This document shows, piece after piece, positions 56,980-64,000 of a DNA stretch of 64,000 nucleotides (position 1 is the first letter of the stretch; the number at the start of each line of letters is the position of its first letter). This DNA is from Fragilaria crotonensis (lineage: Eukaryota; Bacillariophyta; Fragilariophyceae; Fragilariales; Fragilariaceae), in NCBI GenBank assembly GCA_022925895.1, contig JAKSYS010000309.1:1-64000 (forward strand), written 5' to 3'. Position numbers and translations under genes: made by a program. Below the pieces are notes generated by a model. The model saw nothing but the letters and a program-made list of their open reading frames with translations. It made no database searches and was not told where the DNA came from.

Positions 56980-58710
56980 GAATGCAGTACGTCTTTGAGC
57001 GGGAGCTCAGTCCCGATGAAAAGGACGACGAGGTAACGGCCATGCTGGCGCGAGGAAACCACAAGTCGGCCCAGGAGGATCAAGACAGAGTTGGCGAGCT
57101 CCTCGCCAAGGACGTCATCCACGGGTTCACAATCCCGCTACCGATCGCTGTGGTCAAGATGATCCCTGGGGCAATGGTACAGCCCTTGGGGTTAGTACAG
57201 CAGTGGTCGGTCGACCAGGACGGAGAGCGAAAAAGCAAAGTTCCGGCTCACGCAGGATCTGAGCTTCTCAACGGGGCGCGGAGCGAAGCCCACGTCGATA
57301 AACTCCCGAATCAACATGTCCGCCTACACGGAGATGGTGTATGGATGGTGTCTCCCACGCATCATCCACTTCATCGTCGCCCTACGGTCGCAGAACCCGA
57401 TGCTACTGATCCTCATCAGCAAGTACGACTACAGCGACGCGTACCGTCGCATCGCACACAGTTCGTGCGCGGCTGCCCAGACGATCGCAGTAAACGGGGA
57501 CACGGCTTTCCTCTCTCTTCGTCTCACCTTCGGAGGGTCTCCCAACCCACCCACATGGTGCATGTTCTCTGAGCTGGTAACTGACCTCGCCAACGAGATA
57601 GGGCAGTGCGATGAGTGGGATCCAGTCGAGACCCGAAGCCCAGCGCAACCGACGACGCCCGAGCCGTCTCGGCTCCCGGCCGAGGTCCCCATCACCCAAG
57701 CACGGAAGATGGCTGTTCACATCCCCCCGACCAAATCCGGAGGTCGCGTGGATGGGTTCATTGACGACCTAATCAACGTGTTCCTCGACACTCCCGAGAA
57801 CTGCCGGCGACAGCCTCACATTGTGCCACTCGCGATGCACCTGACCAGCCGACCTCACGCTGGCGACGAAGTCGAGCCGATCCCGCGCCGTCCGATCCTT
57901 TCCATCCCGAAGCTCATCGCAGAGGGGAGGCCCGAAGAAGTTCAGATCGTCCTAGGGTGGAGACTCAACACGCGCCTGCTCGAGATTTCGTTGCCAACCG
58001 ACAAGTACCTTGCGTGGTCCGAGGACGTCAGGAAGCTGAGGGCTGACGGCCACTGCCAGGTGAAAGAGCTGGAGACGCTGGTAGGAAGGCTCAACCACAC
58101 GGCATACATCATCCCGAACTCCCGTCACTTCATGAGCAGGATCCGGAGAGGACTCGAGGGAGGGAGAGGGAGGAAAAGGAAGGTGGGAGAAGAGGCGCTG
58201 GCCGACCTACACCTGTGGGAAGGGTTCTTGGACCACGCCCACAAAGGGGTCCCGATGAACCTCCTGGTGACCAGAGAACCTGATAAGATCTGCTGGTCGG
58301 ACGCCTGCCCGTACGGTCTGGGAGGGTACAGCCTCTCGGGTCGGGCATGGCGACTCCGTATCCCAAAGACGAGCCCCATCTTCGGGCACAAGGGATCAAC
58401 AACTTACTCGAGTTCCTGGGGATGGCGGTCAACATCTGGCTGGCCTGTCTCGAGTCCGAGGGGGAGAACTGCATTCTGGCCATCGGGGACAACACGTCGG
58501 CCATTGGCTGGCTCCACAATTCATCTCGTTTGGACACACTATGGGACGCACAGAAGGCACACCTCCAGGTCGCGAGGAAGATCGCATCACTGCTGATCGA
58601 CTTCCGGTGTTGCCTCGCCTCGCAACACCTGAAAGGCGAACTCAACGTGGTCGCCGACCTACTGTCCTTTGTGGGAGACGACTCGAGGGAAGAGTCACCC
58701 GATCGCGGAT
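56980..58710 (+). other. Reverse transcriptase and RNase H-like region
   Basis: Recognisable polymerase motifs: SDAYRRI (motif A), FGGSPNPPTW (motif B) and FIDDLINVF (motif C), then an RNase H-like SDACPYGLGGYS. They are typical of DIRS-order reverse transcriptases. The region is not a single clean frame. Confidence 0.75.
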
Positions 58711-59062
58711 GACACAACCTCAAACGACGAACTAACCAACCGATTCCTGGTGTCGTACCCTTCACAGGTGCCGGAGAACTTCGCCATCTCACAACTGCCG
58801 GACGAGATATTATCCTGGGTCACGCAAGTGCTGCGAGTCGCAGAGTTATATTTGACGGAGACAGGAGAGCAGCAACGAGTCGTACGACAGAACATGGCGC
58901 CGCTGGAATGGATACTGCATCCACGTCGGGTACGGGGATGACCCCCTCCTCACTCTGTTATCCGACGGCGAGCGAGACCTCTTCCTCAGAGCGTTCCTCG
59001 ACTTCTTTCGAGGGACCGAGTGGGACGCAAGGGGCAGACCTTCGGGAGATCGTCGCGAACCA

Positions 59063-60064
59063 GTGGTCGCGAGTACTATGCGCAAAGCCGCAAGCAACTT
59101 GGCTGCGGCGTTTCGGAGCCATATCGGGGTCAGCCCCCTGCACCTCAAAGGATCCCCAAACCTGCGACCCTTCATTAAGTCATGGCTCAAAGCCTGCGAC
59201 AACGTGGACCCCCCGAAGCGGAAACAAAAGGCCGCGACACCCCAGCTCCTGCGAGCTATGTTCGAGCAGTCAGGAGCAGGGACGATCGACAGAAGAGACA
59301 CACGCGAAGCAGTCATCGCCGAGATAGCGATCGCGGCATACTTCTTCGCGATGAGGTCGTGCGAAATAACAGAGACGGCGACCCCTGGAAGAACTAAGAT
59401 CATCCGACTTGAAGGAGTAGTCTTCAGGGACTCCAAGCACCGAGAGATCCCGCACACATCGAAACAAGATCTCGGGACGGCACGAAGAGTGACGGTCACC
59501 TTCGAGAACCAGAAGAACGGACTTAAGATGGACAAACGAACTCAGGAGAGGACAGGGGACAGCGTAATGTGCCCCGTCCGGCGATTGGCATCCCTAGTTC
59601 TGCGAGTCCTGGAAAGAGTCCCCAACTCTGGCCACGAAACGCCCGTCGGAACCATCCAAACACTGAAGGGAACGCGAATAGTTTCCAGCAGCGAACTGCG
59701 GAGCAGCCTCCGAGCAGCGTGCACAAAGGGAGGGCAGAGCACCTTCGGATACACGGCAGGCGAAATCGGGACGCGGTCGATCAGGTCAGGAGCCGCGATG
59801 GGGCTGTTCCTGATGGACCAACCAGTGGCGAAAATCATGATATTGGGAAGGTGGTCATCGGACGCATTCCTGGACTACATCCGGCCCCAAGTGCTTGAAT
59901 GGACAAACCAGCTGAGTAGAGACATGATCCAGAACGATTCATTCTTCGACGCAGCTGACTCGAGACGGGTAATCCCAAGTGACCCGCGAACGAGAACGAA
60001 AGCGGGAGCCCCGCTAGCGAACGGATTGAGGAAGGTGCCGAACAGGATGCACCTTCACCACTGA
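59063..60064 (+). CDS. Tyrosine recombinase of the retrotransposon
   Basis: A roughly 333-codon frame ending just before repeat B1. The C-terminal half has the tyrosine-recombinase fold: AYFFAMRSCEI (first Arg), then GTRSIRSGAAMGLFL (the H/R-x-x-R box), IMILGRWSSDAFLDYIRP with the catalytic Tyr. The enzyme integrates a circular DNA copy without a target duplication. Confidence 0.8.
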   Translation: MVASTMRKAASNLAAAFRSHIGVSPLHLKGSPNLRPFIKSWLKACDNVDPPKRKQKAATPQLLRAMFEQSGAGTIDRRDTREAVIAEIAIAAYFFAMRSCEITETATPGRTKIIRLEGVVFRDSKHREIPHTSKQDLGTARRVTVTFENQKNGLKMDKRTQERTGDSVMCPVRRLASLVLRVLERVPNSGHETPVGTIQTLKGTRIVSSSELRSSLRAACTKGGQSTFGYTAGEIGTRSIRSGAAMGLFLMDQPVAKIMILGRWSSDAFLDYIRPQVLEWTNQLSRDMIQNDSFFDAADSRRVIPSDPRTRTKAGAPLANGLRKVPNRMHLHH

Positions 60065-60102
60065 CGGAAGTTGAGTGCTTGGTTCAGGGAGGAGTTCAAT
60101 GG

Positions 60103-60317
60103 CTGGACCACCCAACATCCGGGAGTTGGGCTGAATTTACCGTCGAGGGTCCCTCGACCAACCCAAACATCAGTCTACCTCGCCCCTACAGTCGTACGTC
60201 ACCACTAATGCTGACTACCTACACCGTCGATCATGACGGAGAGATACTCTGGGCAACCCGAACGGAAACAAGAGAGAACAACAGACTGGTTTCGAAGTGG
60301 CGCAGCGAACAACTTCG
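60103..60317 (+). repeat. Split direct repeat B1
   Basis: 215 bp, matching B2 (60687-60906) with a few small length differences in the first 60 bp. It ends where A2 begins. Confidence 0.9.
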
Positions 60318-60673
60318 TTACATGGTCTGGGGTGGGAGCACAGTACTGTGCCTCCAGCGCCACTACTACAACGGGGCACGAAAGTACTGTACGGGCAGCA
60401 CTACGGGCACGACTACCTGTACTATCGTTGCCCCGGATCGGCAGTTCATATCGGCATGTCGTATCGGCATGTTGTATGCATACATACGTAATGGATACGG
60501 TGACATCCACGATTCACCGTTGAACGCGAAAACTAGCTGCAACGTGAACTCGCCGATCCAAGCCGCTGGAGTGGGAGATTTTGCCCACATCGATCCACCA
60601 AAGTGAACCGACTGTGCCAAGCAAACTTCCATCCCAGCAACTAAGTCAATAGCTTACTAATCGTTTAATTTTC
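60318..60673 (+). repeat. Split direct repeat A2
   Basis: 356-bp second copy of A1 (53340-53695), with no difference seen by eye. Confidence 0.9.
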
Positions 60674-60686
60674 CCCAAGCCCACCC

Positions 60687-60906
60687 CTGGACCACCCAAC
60701 ATCCGGGGAGTTGGAGCTGAATTTACCGTCGAGGGAATCCCCTCGACCAACCCAAACATCAGTCTACCTCGCCCCTACAGTCGTACGTCACCACTAATGC
60801 TGACTACCTACACCGTCGATCATGACGGAGAGATACTCTGGGCAACCCGAACGGAAACAAGAGAGAACAACAGACTGGTTTCGAAGTGGCGCAGCGAACA
60901 ACTTCG
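60687..60906 (+). repeat. Split direct repeat B2
   Basis: 220-bp second copy of B1, forming the right end of the element. Confidence 0.9.
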
Positions 60907-61091
60907 AACACGCCATTCAATTGGTGTATGGTGTATGGTGTGTGTATATATGGAGTATGGAGTACAAGTACCTGGTACAACGTAGTATGGATTTTCCTTC
61001 CTGCGTAGCCCGAGTGCACGAAAATAGTGCCGATGTCGCGAATCTGACGGAATCTTGATCATGGCAGGCATACATGGCATATTGGTAATGA

Positions 61092-62150
61092 ATGGTCGCC
61101 ATGACAATGAGGCCTGCAACAAACAGGCCCCGTGCTACAAGTACTCCAAGACAGAAACGAAAATTATCTTTCATCCTTGTCCTCATTGTCATCTCACTGC
61201 TTGGTGTGGCATGGCCTCTCGAGCTATCCTATAAGTATCTGTATCGCAATGGGATTTACGACATTGATCCGAGCCCTGTCACTAGACATGCTCATGCAAT
61301 ACCGAACAATCTCATCTTCACTTACAGCATCAATTTATTAACCGTTTGGATCAAGATGAGACAAATTGTGCCTCAAGTCATCTTGTTCATGTATGACGAG
61401 GGTGTACGAGTAGTATCCATGCCATGGATCAAGACTCTACAAGACCAGGTCTCTGACAAGCTGTATCACCTCAAGGCAAATACATTGCGATCGATTGATA
61501 TGTACAAACCCAAGGCCGTATTTTTCTTGAACGATCATGATTGTCGTCGCCTATTGTACAATTACTATGGAAATGAGAATGGCACATTCCTTCAATGGCA
61601 TTATGATAGAGCACCTGGCATGATTCGAGGTGACATTTGTCGAGGATTGGCACTCTACAAGTACGGTGGACTGTACATGGATGTTGATTTAGAGTGTATC
61701 TTTCCAGCATGGCCAATCATTCACATCAACACAACCTTTGTAACTTCATGGGAATCTGGTTCGAATGATTTCTTTCAAGCCTTTGTTGGTGCCACACCTC
61801 AACACCCCATTCTAAAGCGTTATTTGGATTTGTTCCTGCAGTATTACCGTGGGAACATTACAAATGTCAATGACAAGAAGGGAGTCGTATTGCTTCGAAT
61901 GGCATATGAACAAGTCACTCGTGAACAGCCGGAATTGATTCAGACAATTCAAATTTGGAATGAAACCGTCTATGATCCAATTGCATTTCCTAATGTCGAA
62001 CACTCTCCCCGACAGGCTCATTGGCAAAAAGGGGGAGTTTTGTGTCAATTCATTGTGACTGACGAGCAGAACAATGTACCCTTTTGGTCGCATGTTCCTG
62101 GTAGTTCCAAATTCTGCACTGCAATCCGACGCCCCAAGGTAAGGGGTTAA
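61092..62150 (+). CDS. GT32-like glycosyltransferase (DXD, type II membrane)
   Basis: An intact single-exon 352-aa enzyme of the OCH1/capsular-polysaccharide (Gly_transf_sug) group. A short basic tail, one membrane anchor (LSFILVLIVISLLGVAWPL, about 25-43), then the luminal domain. IPNNLIFTYS opens the fold; MIRGDICRGLALYKYGGLYMDVDLEC carries the family block with the DXD metal site (Asp197-Val-Asp199). Four N-glycosylation-type sequons are present. It is likely Golgi-resident and adds a sugar (mannose, for example) to glycans; the donor cannot be determined. It lies directly between two mobile elements. The start is the first ATG before the anchor; a second ATG lies four codons later. Confidence 0.85.
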   Translation: MVAMTMRPATNRPRATSTPRQKRKLSFILVLIVISLLGVAWPLELSYKYLYRNGIYDIDPSPVTRHAHAIPNNLIFTYSINLLTVWIKMRQIVPQVILFMYDEGVRVVSMPWIKTLQDQVSDKLYHLKANTLRSIDMYKPKAVFFLNDHDCRRLLYNYYGNENGTFLQWHYDRAPGMIRGDICRGLALYKYGGLYMDVDLECIFPAWPIIHINTTFVTSWESGSNDFFQAFVGATPQHPILKRYLDLFLQYYRGNITNVNDKKGVVLLRMAYEQVTREQPELIQTIQIWNETVYDPIAFPNVEHSPRQAHWQKGGVLCQFIVTDEQNNVPFWSHVPGSSKFCTAIRRPKVRG

Positions 62151-62409
62151 GAGGCTGTCGTTTCATGACTGTGGCTGCGTAATTTCATGTCGGAATCGTC
62201 TTCCATCACTCTACGATTCGAATGTGGATGGGATCATACGCTTCTATGCGTGCGTGCATGTTGGTATCCAAGCGATTGCAAAAAAAAAAAACCCATATCT
62301 AATTAACGTGCTATCGCTGTGTTCGGATAAATAAACACTCGACCCGCACGACTAGACACTACCGTGTGCCAGTAGCGGCTAGTGGACTTGTACTGTCCGG
62401 AACTCCCAA
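62151..62409. other. Spacer and LINE 3' UTR
   Basis: Contains a 12-base A run at 62279-62290, which reads as a T-rich tail on the minus strand and probably marks the 3' end of the LINE fragment that follows. Confidence 0.5.
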
Positions 62410-64000
62410 TTACCTTTTGGTACCGAAGTAGTGTGTGATGGCTTTAACTCCTTGGATGGCCTTAGCTTTTGCTCGCTTGATACTTTGCTTGACGAGGGGA
62501 CCGTAGATCGACAGCCAGTTTTGATTGTATGCCACTGTTTTCGAAAAATGTTCCGTAAGATCGCGATGCAGCAAACGTTGAACACTGGGTTCCATGTGAT
62601 TGCGAAGATCATACAGATCCGTCAGCTGGCGTTCAACCTCTCGTCTGGCTGCCTGTGCTTGTAAGCGAGAATCTGCACCATGTAGGGCTTGATTACGGAT
62701 GGTCCAAAGTAAGAACAATTGTTGCCATATGCAACTAATGATCGCCGTTTGCCAGGTTTGGCCTGTTTGCCGCTTGGTTTCAGTCGAGTGTGCCTTAAGA
62801 GCATAATATGCATCTTGCACTGATGCCCACTCGCTACTGAAGCGACCCAAAAATATGTGGTCCCATCCGATGGCATTTTGTTGAAAGATAACACGCCGGA
62901 TAGCTGGAGAATCATTGGGGGAGGGTTGTACTTGGTAAGCGTTGACAGAATGCGGGTCGTGTATGCACCAATCACGAAGAGCTTGAAGTAACATGTCGTG
63001 AAGGCGTGGCATCGTTCCCAGGGTTGCGCACTTAGGTCGAGCTGTGCCGACATGGACGTACGCCATGAAGTGTGTGCGGACGGACAGCATAAGATATGCT
63101 GCCAGCTTTCTCCGACGGTTTGGCAGCTTGGACATTTATTCCGTCGATGGTCCGACCGATGAAGTCGTTGATTCGTTGGAAGAATGCCATGGACTAGTTT
63201 TACAAGGAACGTGCGGTGATCGAGGATCGACGCATTGCTTTACCATGCGCTTGCCAGTTGATTGCCGCCATTGTCTGTTGAGACCACGAATACCGCTCTT
63301 GCATGTGGGCTTTTAACGCCGGCGCTGTCGCTTGGTACCTCAGAGCCGTTTCATAATGCGCCGTGACTGTTCCCGTAGGAAACTCCAATGCACGCCGGCC
63401 CATTCAGTCAGGAGGACAACCGGTTTGAAGGTACCCAGTTCTCGTTGATATCGTGTTGCTTGCGCGTCAGCCTCGACATTTAATTGTGCGAGCAAAGGAG
63501 TTGCTGGTACGGAGTCGCCCGATCTTGGTGACCTTTAACATGTCGAAGGGTCAACAGCGGCATTTCTTGAAGAAGGACCTGAATACCTCGGATGACATCC
63601 CACTCCGGAAGGGTGGGTTCAAGTGAGAAACTGCAAACGGGTGTGTCGGCCACGTTGAAGACGTCGTGGCCAGGAAGGCATTGTCCTCGACGCTGGAGAA
63701 TTGTGTCAATGAGACTCTGGCTATCAGTCGCCACGATACCGAACCATTGGTCATGTTTCCCGGTAAACTCTGCGAGTCGGCGGAGGAAACACAAAAGGAG
63801 AGGAGGCCATAACTTTCCGATCTGTATGCGTGTGGAGAGGGACTACTGGCAGGGCCCATACCCCGTGCACAACGGTCACCGCGGTCCGTACTAATCGTCC
63901 AGCCGAAAGCACCTTGGATTTGGTGCCAGTCGGAGCCGTCACTGACGGCTCGAACGCCATGTTCAAGAGCAACGGCGACGGAAAAGGGTCATCACTCATA
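62279..64000 (-). mobile_element. LINE 3' portion (third family), runs off window
   Basis: A minus-strand LINE related to, but distinct from, the two at 1-11.5 kb. It shares the RNase H, CCHC and QxxIGWDxxxxG order and the short basic end (HYFGTKR here, versus LITSFF). It continues past the right edge of the window, so whether it is full length is unknown. The T12 tail at 62279-62290 is the proposed 3' end. Confidence 0.8.
62410..63990 (-). pseudogene. LINE ORF2 C-terminus (RNase H + CCHC)
   Basis: RNase H acids in VSDGSDWH, YRSESYG and VATDSQSLID, with RHVKGHQDR after; a zinc motif KCPSCQ...HILCC (C-x2-C-x8-H-x3-C) near 63120-63080; then NAIGWDHIFLGRFSSEW and LLWTIRNQALHG. The frame changes near 63790 (at a T4 run), again between about 63480 and 63135, and near 63020. 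No polymerase is within the window. Confidence 0.8.

Larger units (their letters stand above)
53340..60906 (+). mobile_element. Tyrosine-recombinase retrotransposon (PAT/Ngaro-like, DIRS order)
   Basis: About 7.6 kb with split direct repeats in the order A1 - coding - B1 - A2 - B2, the hallmark of PAT/Ngaro-type elements. The parts, all on the plus strand, are a gag-like region, a reverse transcriptase with an RNase H-like domain, and a tyrosine recombinase. No target duplication is expected or seen. The base composition is clearly richer in GC than the flanks. The A copies look identical, so the insertion is young. The reading frames are interrupted in a few places (roughly two to four), so the copy looks lightly broken. 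It starts about 70 bp to the right of the nested DNA transposons. Confidence 0.85.

Overview
The window looks like nuclear DNA of a stramenopile, most likely a pennate diatom. The evidence is short GT-AG introns (about 47-105 bp), a gametolysin-type M11 protease with a very long Ala-Pro-Thr rich tail, type II membrane glycosyltransferases, bZIP factors with large acidic regions, low gene density, and intergenic DNA full of short GTAC/AGTACT words. No species can be named from the sequence alone. There is no bacterial, plastid or mitochondrial gene content.

Layout. 1.1-9.8 kb: a full-length APE-type LINE (minus strand) with an 18-bp target duplication and an ATGA overlap between ORF1 and ORF2. 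10-11.5 kb: a 5'-truncated relative. 13.1-13.5 kb: a MITE-like remnant. 14.4-17.6 kb: the M11 protease. 19.3-20.3 kb: a secreted or anchored coiled-coil protein. 20.9-21.9 kb: a class-3 lipase-like protein lacking the nucleophile serine. 23.8-25.1 kb: a methyltransferase. 28.4-30.2 and 37.2-38.8 kb: two direct copies of a nucleotide-sugar transferase gene, separated by a 5.6-kb hAT-like element (31.2-36.9 kb) that carries a kilobase-scale palindrome of 178-bp repeats. 39.3-43.0 kb: a CCHC+GRF zinc-finger gene and a DDE transposase gene. 43.5-49.7 kb: a compact host block with a cationic amino acid transporter, a protein with two bZIP domains, and an Acl4-like TPR chaperone. 50.0-53.3 kb: a pogo-like transposon, with a second HIRAN-like gene, nested inside another inverted-repeat element. 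53.3-60.9 kb: a GC-rich tyrosine-recombinase retrotransposon (PAT/Ngaro type) with split direct repeats. 61.1-62.2 kb: a GT32-like glycosyltransferase. 62.4-64 kb: a third LINE 3' fragment.

The host genes do not form one pathway. Several act in the secretory or cell-surface system: the M11 protease, the lipase-like protein, three sugar transferases and the coiled-coil protein. The rest are housekeeping or regulatory. Mobile DNA makes up roughly 45% of the window.

Many otherwise good genes, including a housekeeping one, are interrupted by single-base indels, several of them in homopolymer runs. I suspect residual assembly error in many of these, so 'pseudogene' calls for host genes should be read with that in mind. 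The most novel-looking items are the pogo-like element with a HIRAN-like partner gene, the hAT-borne giant palindrome, the double-bZIP protein and the serine-less lipase.
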